Shown here in pieces: positions 23,401 through 37,000 of a stretch of DNA of 64,000 nucleotides. The DNA comes from Wuchereria bancrofti. Lineage: Eukaryota > Nematoda > Chromadorea > Rhabditida > Onchocercidae. Under the pieces are notes generated by a model that saw only the letters and a program-made list of their open reading frames with translations, searched no databases and had not been told where the DNA came from. The position numbers and the translations under genes were made by a program. Numbering within the stretch: position 1 is the stretch's first letter; each line of letters opens with the position of its first letter. The stretch lies in NCBI GenBank assembly GCA_005281725.1, contig SSBO01000012.1, positions 17,532,825 to 17,596,824 of the forward strand, read 5' to 3'.

Positions 23401-26400
23401 TTCAATCGTTTAATTTTTTAACATGAAATTCGATATTCAAATAAGGAATATAGATCTCTCAGTCAGTAATTGCTCCTTTTCACAGAAAGTTTTTGAGATA
23501 CAATTTAGATATCCTTTGCTCCTATAAGATAATATTTTAGATACAGTAAAATTCACCATTTATTAATAATTTCTAACCTTCTTTGTAGGTCCATAGTTGA
23601 GTTTGTGTGGAATTGGCGATTGGTAATTTGTGTAGTAGTAGACTAAGTCATAGAGTGTTGAGAATTGCCGATTAAACAACAAGTAGCGCCCAATTCGACT
23701 GCGACGGATTGTGTAGGTCTAAATGATATCAATTTAATTGAACTCCTATGTGATTTTTTCATCTTTTATTTCTTCCAGTCCATTCGACTAGCCAAATTAA
23801 ATAATCGCATCAATTTTAATTGTCCTCACACAAGTACATATACTATGTTCGTTGCTGAGATAATAATCATTAAAATTTTTTCGAAAAGAAAATTTCTCAA
23901 AATTTTTAAATTAGATAAAAATCCGATACCTTGATGTAGAATGGTAGTGATGTATGTTGGATATGTTCTGAATTGATTTCCTCTTTTTCAGAGTTAAGCT
24001 TATTCCTATCTTTATGCTCTTGCTTAATTGATTTCTGTAATTTCATTTTATTAAATAAGGGGAAATACTCAAATTTTGCTTAAAAAATTTCAAAATCAAC
24101 TGAAAGCTAAATGTTTTAATACGACCTACCTCCGAAGAGTTGTTTTAAATTAAATGAATCATAATTAACAGGTTAGGGGACAAATACCCTGTACAACACC
24201 TTGGACACTTCTTGATAATTAGATAGTGCTGATACGTCTGCAGATAAAATTTCTGTTGATGCATCATTCCTCGAATTATCTTTCTAAAAATTGATAAACA
24301 TTGCGTTCTGAAAAGTAACACATTCACTCCCTCTTGAGATAAGTGATAACGAATAAAAATTTCCGGGCTATTGCACCTTCAGTCTATCCACAATAATTGA
24401 ATGACAATAGGATAGCTAAGTTGATTATTTTATGTACACTGAGCTATTCATATATCCCAAGTCACTTCACATTAGATTAGACTTCTGCACGAAATAAATT
24501 AAAAGCGATAAGCAAGTTTTGTAGAACTCAATAAGCCATGTTGCTTTTCCGGGAATCATAACGAAACATTTTTTGGTAGCTCTTTCAATAAGTCACAAAT
24601 TTTGAAATTAACTGAATTAGGTCTAAATTGTAACAGTTACAAATAATTTATTCCATCATCTGCAGATTATAAATGTTTATAAAAAATAAATCCTAAACCT
24701 CTAACGCAGTTGTTTGGTGTTGAGAAATCTGAAACTCATTTCAGAACGAAATCCAGGAAGAGGGGAAATGTCCAGCAGATTAGCTTTCCACGATTTCGAA
24801 TTCAACAATTTCTACCATTGACTGATCCATTACATTACACTCCTTTCCCTCCCTATTTTATGCACTTAGTATCATGTGATCTAGGAAATAATTTAATTCA
24901 ATGAGATGTATCTTAAAATTATGAGAATTGCTGTTATTCGAAAGTAAAAAAGGAGAAGGTTAGGTGATAGTTACAACATTCTTGTCTCGTCATCGGATGA
25001 GTAGGATACAACGAGAATCTTAGCAGTTAGTACACTTTTCTTGTCCTCAATATAAGTTAATAAATTAACCTTTTGTAAATCGGTCTGTGCTTGATCTTCG
25101 ATAACGGGCGAATGCAGGACAGAGGTCAACCGCATGGTCAAGTCATTCAGAGCTCCTTTTGCTGCTACAATACTTTTGTTTTTAGGTTAAAATCCAACCA
25201 AATAACTACTATTAATTTTCATTTTGCTAACAATCATTAGATGCAACATTATCCAGAGAATAATTCAGATCTTTCAATCACAACAAGTACTTTATTGCTT
25301 CAGTTTTTCTTTTTAAAATCAATTATGGATGTTGATAAAATTTTTAACTTATAATTTGATTCGTATAAGCTTTTATCATTTCATTCAAGATATTGTTGCT
25401 TTTGCAACACATAACAAGAATGATATAAGGGCGGTGATCACGAGCATCGATATTGAGCCAAATTGGTGAAAAGATGACAAATAATCCTTGAAAAGATTTT
25501 CCCAATAATTTTATATAGACGTGTTTTATTTCTACCCAATTCTTCATAACAGATTTCAAAAACATTCCCTTCCACGAACTAGATTCTTCTTCTCTTACAT
25601 ATATTTTTAGAAATTTAGAGTTCACGACAATCATCAGAAAAACTTTTTTACCTGGTCTATAAGAGCTACGGTCTTCTAGCAGATAGTCATAAGCAGTGCT
25701 AAGATCAGAGATTCCCAAAAACCATGTTGGATGAGCAAATAGTCTTTTATTTGCTGAAATAAATTAAAAACTCATTCAAATAAAGAACAGACTACAAGAG
25801 TAACTCAGCTTCAGTAAATAGCAACGGTAATTATGAGATATGAATTTCACCATTATAGAAACTTTTACTGATAAGCCAACAGGATGGTATCAATCCAACG
25901 TTTGACTGAAACGATCTGTTTCTAATCCACCGACCCAATGACCATTGCATTGGGAGTCGTAAAAATGTTCGACCGTCTGTTGTTACGCTATCAATTTCAC
26001 GAACTCTGAACACTTTTATTTTGCTCTTTTAAGCGCTAGTCATTTAGTGTAAATCTTTTAGTAAAACATTACTCTATAAATTAAACGATTGCTTGACCTC
26101 TGGAAATCAATCGATTTGGATAATACATTCTTAAAAGTTAAACTTGTAGAAATGTAACGTTTTTGACTATTGTACTGTGTAATATAAGGGAGAGAAAAGG
26201 TATTGGAAAATGACTGAAATTCTTCACAGAGCACGTCGATTTGATCTCCCGCTGTACAGTTGATATCCAGACATGATGTACCACCGAAATAATCCCAAAG
26301 TGCAACGTGTGGTACCTAAGATACTCAATAATCTGTAAGGAGAAAGAAAGCAGTCGTTTGGTGCATTTTCATCGCTGCAGTGATCTAACAGAAATTTTAT

Positions 26401-27308
26401 GCTCAAGAAAATTGGTCGCCATTTCGTTCTTTTGAGGGTTTCAGATCTCTCAGACAACAAAAATTTGTATAATATCTCTCGATCAGACTTTCTCAATTCC
26501 TATTTTAGTTAAATTTGTAAAGTGTGAATTTTTAGAAATTTATATGTCTCAGACTCATATATTTCGAAAAGCTAGATTCTTAAAATGTTTTTTGAAGATT
26601 TGCAACGTTGTAATAAATTTTCATTACTTTATAACACTGGATAAAAAAAGTGCTAGCACGCTGGAAAAAATGTGAAAAAATTTACTTGAACTGGTTTTGC
26701 TTTGATTCCCTTGAATTTTTTCCACCATGAAAGTTCTTCCATCTTTAGGGTAAAATTCGCAGCTTTGTCGAATGTTTTGAAGAGCAGATCATCTCGTAAC
26801 GGAAGACCATTTGTATCTAAGCCAAATCTATAATTGGTAGTGCTGTATTAAATAACTTAATGAATTTCAACCATTGTTCGGATCTTCTTTGCAAAGCAAA
26901 ATTTTCTTTAACTGAGATTAAAATAAATCGTAAATTCCTTCAAACAACAAGTTGAAAAGTAAACGAAATTATAGAGTCGACGTCTCTTCATTGAGTAGAT
27001 TTATCTTTTTTGTAAGAATAAATTTTCCTATTTATTTATTCACTCGAAAACCATAATATTATTTTATAAAGGGAAATCACTATTTAAATTTTAGCGAACT
27101 TATAGAGTCTTTGAGCAAATTCAGCATCATCCATAAGTAATTCATCTGCATCATGTCCATTACCAACTGCTAATTCGGGCTCGTTAGAGTATATTGATGA
27201 AAGATCGGATGCATCGTCTAACTTATCATTAATACGATAAATGGCACTCGATGGAAGCAGGAAAGGATCATCTAGAGCCAGGAAGTATTCTTCTGCATTG
27301 CACATCAT
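20466..27308 (-). CDS. Divergent SH3-SH2-tyrosine kinase, Src-like
   Basis: A cytoplasmic tyrosine kinase of about 830 residues (Src is about 530). N-terminal exons are 27308-27100 (acidic unique region) and 26827-26686. The SH3 domain is on 26315-26215 (ALWDYFGG, INCTAGDQIDVL) and 26005-25851 (VGLIPSCWL). The SH2 first half is on 25753-25599 (TWFLGISDLSTAYDYLL, then FLMI where FLVR is usual). Insert exons are about 25170-25070, 24283-24200 and 24034-23930. The SH2 second half is 23718-23578 (IKTYTIRR, FSTLYDLVYYYT). A linker of about 136 residues is on 23276-23166, 23032-22853, 22767-22735 and 22548-22465. The kinase is on 22343-22263 (GSGAFGAVYRG), 22002-21916 (VAIKKL, EMEIL), 21710-21594, 21487-21330 (HGDLAARN), 21200-21114 (SDFGLSK), 21026-20875 (KWLPPEVL) and 20674-20466. 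ATP lysine, alphaC glutamate, HxD and DFG aspartates are present. HRD is HGD and the activation loop has no tyrosine. One exon near 25.2 kb is unresolved. Confidence 0.85.
21711..21915 (-). other. GC-AG intron in the tyrosine kinase gene
   Basis: On the minus strand the exon ends GAA ATT TTG CAG and the intron begins GCAAAT and ends TTTCAG. The joined protein reads EMEILQVINHPNVTKFYG, the expected alphaC to beta4 passage of a kinase. No GT donor keeps this join. Confidence 0.85.
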
Positions 27309-30300
27309 ACTTAATAACAAAAAGTTATGAGATGAGATGAACTATTGATCTTTTATTTATTTCCTACGTAACAGCGCTTAAATGATGGCATTCGAATTGC
27401 TACGGCAGTACTATATTAAAATATATTGCTTTATATGTAGTATATACTAAATTGAATTTAACTGTGAACTACAAAAAACTGCTTTGCGCTTAACTTAGAT
27501 AAAAACAACTAAATGCTTTTTCCAAAGGAATAGTTTAAGAAAGTTCACGATATCACAATCCCAAAATTCATCACAATAAAACACTTTAAAATTCAATATG
27601 AACAAACAGCACCAGCGGATTGACTTTACAACCAGCACGCTGACAAATATTTTCAATTAAATTTGGCAAATATCAAAAAAATTCACTTCTGTATTTTAAT
27701 ACTCCGCGAACACAGGAATTTGCATCTTTATGGCATACTCCAAATAACTTTGCATAATTTATTTAGTGAAACATTTAATATTTTAGTAATGTTAAGACAT
27801 TGTATCTTTTGTTCAGGAAAACTTAAACTATTTGTCAGACTAAATAATATTAGGGCCATGAAATTAAGCTGCCCCACTTTAATTTGATACAGTTACCATG
27901 TTACAGAAAGTTCATCAATTATGGTACAACCTTGCGTTTTCAACTATCTCGAAGTGTTACATTTTTTTCTTATAGTGAATGAATGATCAATACCTGTTTT
28001 AACCTAAATTGCTAATATTTCAGAATTTCACTTCTAACTAAATTATTACTGACTGCAGAACTGTGATTATCCACTTTAAAACCTTTGTAGAATTTACATA
28101 AAATGAGATAGTAAAAGTAGTGAACTTTGAAAAGGAAGTGGATTTAACTCTTGGAAATTTTCCCTATTACCAGTACAAATGCCCATACAAAAAGCATTTC
28201 TCATCCTTCTCTAGCTGATTACAATATTATTCAGCAATTAACTGAGTTAATACCACAGCGTTTGTAGAAAGAATGTTATGCGGTATCGTTAGAAAATTAT
28301 GTAAGCATCACACCCCCTTCAAGCATCCCTTATCAGTAATCTTGTAGTATCAGTTCAAGAATTTACTTCCGTCATTTCGCAGTGTAGAAAATGTAGAACA
28401 AGTGCTTAACACACTCACTATATAAAAATCCCAGTACTAAATCATGTAACAGCAAATAATCATCAATCGATCCTGACTTCTCTTCGAAAAATTACTGAAC
28501 GACAAAAAAATTTTGCGCATTTTATCTCGATGTATTAATTCATCAGGATATCTTTGACAGTCAGAGATGAAAAAATCGCTCTCACAAATCTTAGTTCTGG
28601 TCATAAAGAACCAATAATCGGCTCTTGTGCCCTAACATGTACACTTTAAATGATCCTGAAGTCAGTGAATTGCATTTAAAGCACCATAACAATGCTCGCT
28701 TGTGCGAGTTTATCACTATGTTCTTAAAGTTTTACTCATCACAAATTCCTGATGAACTTCAATTTATAATTTATTAGGAATTTGAATCGAAAAATGTAAA
28801 TCAAATCAAAAATATTATGTTACACGATCACAAGTAAAAAATGTGAATCAAATAAGGCAGGAGACAATTTTGAAATTGATTTTGATAGACTTTTAAATAG
28901 ATTTGCTTATTCAAGGTAGAGTGACATAACAAGCTGATATTTGTATCGAAGTGGAATGATTATGAAAATAATCTCTGAGAAATCTACAAAGTTCACACTC
29001 GCTACCATTATATCAACAATCCAACCTCGAAATTGACAAATGGCGACGCCTTAACGAGAAAAGAAGTGCTAGCTTCAAGAAAACAAACACCAGTAAAAAG
29101 CAAATGATTGATGACATCTCAGTGACTGATTACATCATTGCCCCACACGATGCATTTTCAACAATCTGTCCTTCCCCATGATCAACATAACCAAAAAATT
29201 CCTATAAATTAATAAATTTGAACAGTTATTTTGTACACAATTTGAAATAAAGTAAAACAGTACAAAGAAATATCTCAAACCATAGCATGAAATTAAAACC
29301 ATTAGTACAGTTGTCGTCGTCATGCACAACGTTTTGGAGGCGACATTTCCCGCATAATAACATTTATGAAAATCGAAATCTCTTGAGAATAAGAAATTTG
29401 TTTCATTACGGCCCAAAAAGGTTACATACAAAATAAACTGAGAAATGAGGTAAAATAACAACTCAATCAATGGACAAAATTAAGAAAGAGAAATTTCTCT
29501 AAGAAACCTCATGACAAAGTGGAGGAAATTATTTTAAAGAATTCAGGACTTTATTCTAAATAAAATCCTCATATGGTCGCTAATTTGTTTTAAAATGATA
29601 ATTTAGCAATTAATTAACAATATTTATTTTGATTTAAAATGACAATTTAGCAGTTAATTAACAATATTTAGGGAATAAATATAGCATCAGTTGAAACCTT
29701 CGCATTCTCTATGTTTCGATGTTTTACAATAATTTCTGTAAAATGTATGAAAATTATGAGCGAAACCTGTCGGTTACCAACAAATACGTATATTAGATGA
29801 TTATATCAAAGTCCATTGGGAAAAGAAGCTTAAAATAATAATAACGAAACTCATGCTGCTGCTCACTGTTTCTCACAATAAGGTTTTCATATCTTAAACA
29901 TATTCGCTTTAAAAATTTCTTTAAAAGAAATTAAACTCTTTTGTCAAATGTATCGTTCATCTTCGTGAATGTGAAAAAATTCAATGTTTGAAATATACAT
30001 CAAATGTAATAGAATATAAATTTAAGTTAATTAGCACCTGAAATTGTATCATTTTTCAACAGACATCATTGATGCGCTGATGTGCAACAAATCACTGCAC
30101 AAGACACAAAAATAATCCTTACATGAAAAAAATGCTATAAGTTTGCTATCAATATACTTTCAGCTGTTTATCGTGAAACTTCATTTTAAATTTTTAATAT
30201 TTCCACAACGAGTAACACAGTTGATAACATATATTTGACTCAAAGATCAGTAGTCCCAATTTCTCAAAGTCTGAGGTTGGGAATGGGAAAAGAATAATAA

Positions 30301-31041
30301 AGCTGACGTATATTAACATAAGGGATGAGTTCTTAGTTATTTTACAAATGTAAAAAAGGTTAAGTTTGAAATCTAATAAAGGCATCTAAAAAATTCAGAA
30401 CAAATAAATCTAAATCTTTTAGATCCTTACATCTAAATTCTAGAATTTTTCGAAGAATAGAGAGTTTATAAGAATACTTCATACACGGGCAATGACTTTT
30501 ACATGAAAAAGCACCAAAACCTCTTTCCGGGTTATTATTTAGCTCCCCAATTCTAATATTCCTCCTAATTCATGATCTATAGCAGTGTAAATCAGTTACA
30601 GTGAAATTTATTTGATTGGAAGACCATAATGAAAAAACCAGTAATGATGATGAAAGGTATGCTGTAGAAAATAATATGCTAAACCAACTGAATATCATCT
30701 AATTATGAAAAATTTCAGTATAAATCCAGAACTGAAATCTTCAGACTCCATAAATATGAGAAAATATACCGTAGCTTTGATTCTCGTAATCCGCTTGATA
30801 TATTAAAAAACGTTACTAGCAAGAAAGATATGACAGTGGGGTGCACCTTCTTAATAATCTAATATTCTTAAGTAATTGAACAATAGTTCCCTTTAAGAAA
30901 TCTACAAGTTCATAAATAACTGTTACCGCTAAATAATAAATAACCACTTGCTAGTAACGCAAAAAAGACAAGATGATAGTAGGTTGTACCTTCCTAATAA
31001 TCTAATATTATTAAGTAACTGAACAAAAAAAATCTACAAAT
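27309..31041. other. Gene-poor gap of 3.7 kb
   Basis: Very AT-rich. A 111-codon open frame on the minus strand (29470-29135) has no splice context or recognisable domain and is probably chance. The region contains the direct repeats listed separately. Confidence 0.5.
29591..29670 (+). repeat. Direct repeat, two copies of about 35 bp
   Basis: Copies at 29591-29626 and 29636-29670 share TAAAATGA(T/C)AATTTAGCA and TTAATTAACAATATTTA with two or three differences. Confidence 0.85.
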
Positions 31042-31070
31042 TCATAAATAACCGCTACTCCATCGCAGTA
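30825..31070 (+). repeat. Imperfect tandem duplication at the RGL-1 3' end
   Basis: Copy 1 (about 30840-30934) and copy 2 (about 30975-31070) share the blocks CTTAATAATCTAATATT, TTAAGTAA, TGAACAA, AAATCTACAA and TTCATAAATAAC. Copy 2 covers the RGL-1 stop codon and last residues; copy 1 lies just downstream of the gene. Confidence 0.8.
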
Positions 31071-34000
31071 AATTACACCGTTTCATTTTATTTAATTTTT
31101 TAGTCGATGATGCAATACCGCCTGACACTGTCACTCGTTCCGTATCACTTTTTCGCCGCAGTACAAAGTTCAACATAGTTGAAGTAGGATCTGGTGCTAC
31201 AGCATAATATGGATTGCATTTCTCCGGCAAACAAAATTCACCTAAATAAGAAAAAACATATTCCGCTCTCATTACAAATAAAAAATCTGTAGCCACATGG
31301 TTAACTAGAAGAAAGTTAAAGCTTAAAATAAAGAAATGAACTATAAATACTGAGCCTAGCCCAAGCATACTACCAGTTCTTGGAAAAAGAAATGTCGAAA
31401 CTTTTCTGTAATTGAAGCACAAATTGCTCATTTCTAAAGAATCATTAATATATTCTGCAAAACTTACCACTCCAATAAATCTCTGGATTAGCTAAACAAA
31501 AGCAAAAAAGATGCCAGGTGTTCAAAAATATCTCCAACTATAAAACTTATATCTACAAAATTTATATGTCACCCAAGACCTACATCCATCAGGTAAGAGC
31601 TGCACAAGACAGTACTCTGAATGATCACCGCAAATAAGATGTTTTTCTAAAGTTCTTTCAATTAATTCTGCCATTCTATCACCATTTTCGATCTGAAAGA
31701 GTGGTTTTACAGTTTGATTCCAGAGCAACAAGAAATAAATAATCTCTCAAATACTTTGCTTATCAATTCATTAATTCAGATGGAAAAGTTATTAACATTT
31801 ATAATGATTCTATAAAACTTATTTGGCATATATAACTGCTTCATTATTCATCTGTTTACAAAATGGTTAAATTTCTTAAATCAAACCTTAACACATTTAT
31901 AATTAGCAGTGCCTGTATCATTCTTCATTGAATCATCTAAAGCGACTCGAGCAAGATGGAACGGTGTTGCCTGTTGCAGTGAACTGCCCGAAACGCATGA
32001 ACCTGATGAGGTTTCTGGCGTCTACAAATCCGAAACTTGTAAAATGTGATTAAAATTTGCAGTACCCTATATGCCAACACGATAAAAAAATAAATGTATT
32101 TTAGGATTCCAGTGCGTTTTTAGCCTAAGCACTCTGGGTAAGTGCATTATTATTACACATCAGTGTTTTCTTTGATGCAGTGTATTCATTTGAAACGAAC
32201 CAAAAACGTAAGAATTGTGATGATGATGCAGAATAGCTTAGAATACCTTATATCTATTTCATACTGAACGTGTCTGGCTTACAAATTCTATTGTGTTCTT
32301 CACAGTCATTAAGGATTGAATATCAGCACAACAATTTGATGATATTTAGATACATCGCCTATGAAATTGATAAAAACTCACTATCTTCCCACAAGAATTC
32401 AACGAAGTACCAACATTCATCACTACATCATTTTTTGCATTCACATCAGTGACATCATTTGATTGATGCTTCTTGTCCCAATAACCACTTCTTGATCGTC
32501 GTTGTGAAAAAGCCGTACTAGGACTAAATTCGCTACCTAAAAATCATAAAGTTTGGTAAAATTCTTCCTGCGTAAACTTGACTTTTTTCAAAGCAGTTAG
32601 AAAATGGTAATCTCTGTCTCATTAGTATTTAATTAAAACTAGACAAATAAGAATATGAGAATATGATTCAAAAAAAAAAAAAGATTACTGGCATAACAAA
32701 ACACAAAACTAACTACCTTTCCAGAAAACTGTGCTAGCTGGCGTTGGAGGAGCAGTAAAAGATCGAGAAGAAACGATACCAAACAGATTACACGCAGCTC
32801 CTAATGTCTTCTCCGCAAAAGGTTTGGTTACACCATCGTACCACAAATCTTCAGTTACGATACCCGAATCATTAGATATTAGTCCGCTGTCGTTTGGATT
32901 CTCATCTGTACTCCCACCTGATATTAACCGCGATAATGTATTCCTGTAAAATGATTTGTGTAACTTTTTGTCTCTTTATCAATGAAGCAATTTAAAGCCT
33001 AGAACAGAGCTGGATAGAAAATAGATGAAATATTTCAGAAGTTATAAAAGCCCTACGAATTGAGTAAGCAATCGAAAACAAGAAACTACAGAACTGCATT
33101 AATTGCAAAATGTCAGCTACCAAATCACAATTAAGGCTTACTAGCCTAAAAAAAAATTAAGATCTAGCACTATGTTTTCTGCTCCAAAAAAGTAGTTAAG
33201 AAAGACTGTGAAATAATTTCAGATTAAGGAATACGGTAATTAAAGACCAATCAAAACTAATTTAAAGTGAAAAAAAAAATGAATTTTAACCATAAAACAT
33301 AAAGAAGAAATTGTCATGTGTTATGTATCATGCAGTAGTATCATCCGACTACTATTAGATGAATGGAGACGAACTGCGTGGAAGGTAAATATTAATGACA
33401 GTAAATGAATCCTAATGACCACCAAAATTATTCTGCAGCAAGAAATTAATGTTATCCCGAATGTTTTCTTTGTTGTTCCTTCTTAAGAATTTCTTACCGT
33501 GTTTTTTTATAAACTATAATGACATTAGTATATTAAAAAAAGTTATTTAATAACACAAAAAAATTTAAATAAAATGGATGAAGAATTGAGAGAAGATGAA
33601 GCAGAAGTGGGTGAGAAGAAATAAAAAAGTAGAAGAATTGATTTCCATACAAAAAAATGTCAACGTTATTGAAGATTTCTTGGAGTTCGAAATTAAAATT
33701 TAGCTTATATTTCATACGAAATTTTTTGTTGTTCATTTCGGCAAATAAACACAGTTGGTAAAGCTTAAGTATTCAAAATCATTACTGCCACCATAACAGA
33801 CCTTACTTCATAATTGTGACTTCCCAAGACTACGATCATAACTGTTTTTCAATTACTAAGTCTCTTGATGTTTCGCGATGATGGGCTTTCTGGAAGTTTA
33901 ATGATCAAATTCCCTCCAGCGCTATTTAAAGAACTCACATTTTCGACATCTGTGACGGTCGAAGTGGTTTCGATGAATCCGTTTGATTAACGGGCAATTC

Positions 34001-37000
34001 CACTTCTAATGACCTTACAAAACTGGAAAAGATTTATTTTCAAATGATTAAGAGTTAATATAATCAAGGACAAAACAACTCAACTAAAGAAATTTATCAG
34101 CTGGAAATAAGCAAAACTCAATGATTTCGTTTTTTAAATGATAAAATTGTTCAAAAGAACATTTCGAAATAGTATACAGCAAATTTGCATCGAATTTTGG
34201 GTCCCTAAAGAAATATGAATCAAAAGCGATGGAAAATGTAGTAAATTCAAAGCCGAAAATCCTCTATTTCAAAAATTTTTTCTAAGGCATTAATTCTCTG
34301 TACACTAGCAATACCTCAGAACTGACTCTTTTACATCTTAGTTTAACCGTTTATAAAAGAGATGTCGAATGGAAGTTTGGTCATAAAAACCAAAGTCTTA
34401 GTGATATAGTAGTATACAGTACACCTAAATTTGAAGCAACGATAAAATAAAATTGAGGAAATACAAAACACATTTAAAAAAAAGGAATACTGCTGTTGAA
34501 TATTGACTCTTGAATATTTTTGGCAATTATTTTATAATTATTAAAATCGTCTAACTAACTGCAATCAAGATGAGAAGAGATATTTTTTTACTGATTACAC
34601 GTACATGGTTACAATAATTAATTACAAGTAGTCGTCTTCCTAATGAAATTCATGGCAAGGAAAACAGAAACTGATTTTTAAACATGAAAAAGGTGAGAGA
34701 GACGACATACCAACCAAGGGAAATAAAACGTAGGATCTCAAGAATATTTTGCAGACCAGAACTTGAAATGATATAACTGAAACAAAAATAACCATTGATT
34801 TTCATCCAGTGCCGGAAGAAAGCAGAACCATGAGCAAAATGCCATATCCATAGGGATCTTGTATGCACGACAGGCAGATTGAAAAAGACGAATTTTGGCA
34901 ATTACTTCGAATTCCTTTCGTCGCTTTTCAAAATTTATCAGGCCTTCTAAGTAAAAAAATGAGATTCCAAAAATATTATTCCATAAGGATCGATTCTTCA
35001 ATCAAATCTTTATGGGTCTCAAAAATGAACTTACCCTCAGTGAAATCAGGATTAGCTTGATCAATCATGGAGAGATCGGTGAGGAACGTACCCAGATAGG
35101 GTACTGTTCCTTGAGATTCAGCTAAATTAACATCGCTTTTTGTTCTACGACAATTCTGAATAAGTTGTGGTCGTCTTAACGGTGACTTCTTTGCCGTACC
35201 TTCCTAAAAATGAATTTGACTAAAAGTGCAAAAAAGCTCCGGAATTTTGGAAATTTAAGGTACATTCATATATTAATTTAAGGCTGTTCGAACACTGAGC
35301 AGGAAACAAGCGAACACATAAATCACACTTCTTCAAGAATTTGTCTAGCTCGGCGTTCTTCACCATCATCATCTGCATCAAATATTGATGCTAATTCACG
35401 GAACTGAGCTATTGATGCACTGAAAAACAGTGGCTTAATCCATTTCTTTTTAGTGCAGAACAAATGAAAATTTTCGGGTTAAGTATAATAAGTTTAGTAC
35501 TTAGGAACTTGTGTCCATGTAGATTTTAACCTGTGAACCGGTTCGGACTGAAGCGTTGATATGATTGCTTTTAATGATGAAAAATTTTTCAAAGCTCTCA
35601 GCTCCTGAAAAAAAATTTCGTTGTAAAATAAAACATGTGAATTACAGACTAGAACATTTGTTTTCTAGGTTAAAAGATTTTATATTCAGTAAATTGAAGA
35701 ATCAAACCAATATTAATTTTCAAATAAACCCTTGCAACGTCGATCCATTTCGCGATTATTTTTGCTCGAAAATCAGGTCGACAATCCGGAAGAACTATAC
35801 TTGTCATCACTTTCTGAACAACTGCATTGAACTGGAAATAACTATTTGTTTTTTGACCTATAATATATTACGAAAAAAAGTCGAATTATTAAGGATGGAA
35901 TGGAACTGAAGTAGATATTTATGTGATACTACGTGATACTTATGTGATACTACCTCTGAATCAGTGAGAACATTCGTGCGATAATCTGACATATGATTAA
36001 GTGTTGTACAGAAATAGTTACATTCAGAATTTTAAAAACCTTAGTGCTTCAAAAATACAAATAATCATGATTACCAAGATTTATATAAAATCTTCACAAA
36101 AATGTTTACCAATTTCTCTAACAGTTAAACTTATTTAAAATCAAGGGTGGCACTTTTTTGTACGAACTAATGAAACCTGATCGATTGTTGCTCTCACAGT
36201 GTACACTGTTTCTGGCCCTTGTTTATTCCTTTTGTTCCACACGCAACCTTGGCACTGCTGTGGTAACAGTTCTTTGAACAATTCCTGTAAAAAAACGATT
36301 GAATAAAAGAAACCATTATTTAGATTACATATAATCTAACATATGATTAAGTGTAGTACAAAAGTAGATAGTCTTTTTCATGATCATTAAATAAAAGTAA
36401 AGAATATGACATAAAATCATATGTTATATCGGGTAAAGTGACAGCACAAAATCCTTACAGCATCCCAAAAAGTAAGTTGCTCTGCAATCTGCACGCAATT
36501 CTCTCTTCCAATATCGAACATATTAGCCCTTTGCACACATGCATCGAAATCTGGCGCATCATAACCTGTACTGAAGACATACTGTTCCATTGAAGGTATT
36601 TGAGCTATAAAGTGCTAATATCAAAAACTTATTGATACAAGATTAAAAACTCCGAAAAAAAAAATTGAAACACAAAGTTCGTCCCAAAATCGCAGTATGA
36701 TTCTTTAGTACTAAAAAAAAAAAAAAAAAATTCTAAATGAAAAGTATTTTTAAAACTAGAACCAGACCAGGCCCAAAATAAAAGTGCACCTAGAAAATTA
36801 CGACTTTAATCAGCTTTGCTACATGACGGAGAAGTTACACGAAATGCAAGAATAGAAAGACAAGACAAACTTGATATTTGATCACCATGAGCATACCTAA
36901 ATAACGTCCATCCATAACACGACGTTTATAGGTTTCTCGCAATTGCCGAGCTTTCGTCTTTACATCTGTGATTTTATGAATTCTGCCAAACTCGATCAAT

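Noticed and set aside
25344..25753. A von Willebrand A domain reading of the frame around 25.6 kb, suggesting a receptor kinase ectodomain
   Set aside because: The flanking exons encode an SH3 domain and the motif WFLGIS...LL...FLMI matches an SH2 start. An internal GTAAGA donor at 25598 ends the exon, so the rest of the open frame is probably intronic.
29135..29470. A 111-codon minus-strand open frame with hydrophobic stretches
   Set aside because: No neighbouring exons, no conserved motif, and it lies in a very AT-rich gap where hydrophobic frames arise by chance.
34776..34792. A 16-bp GT-to-AG intron candidate in rgl-1 (GTTATTTTTGTTTCAG, minus strand)
   Set aside because: It would be ciliate-sized and leads to a frame without RasGEF similarity. 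Using the same donor with the distant acceptor at 34022 gives DENQC then [10 protein letters not shown], which fits the domain and keeps phase.
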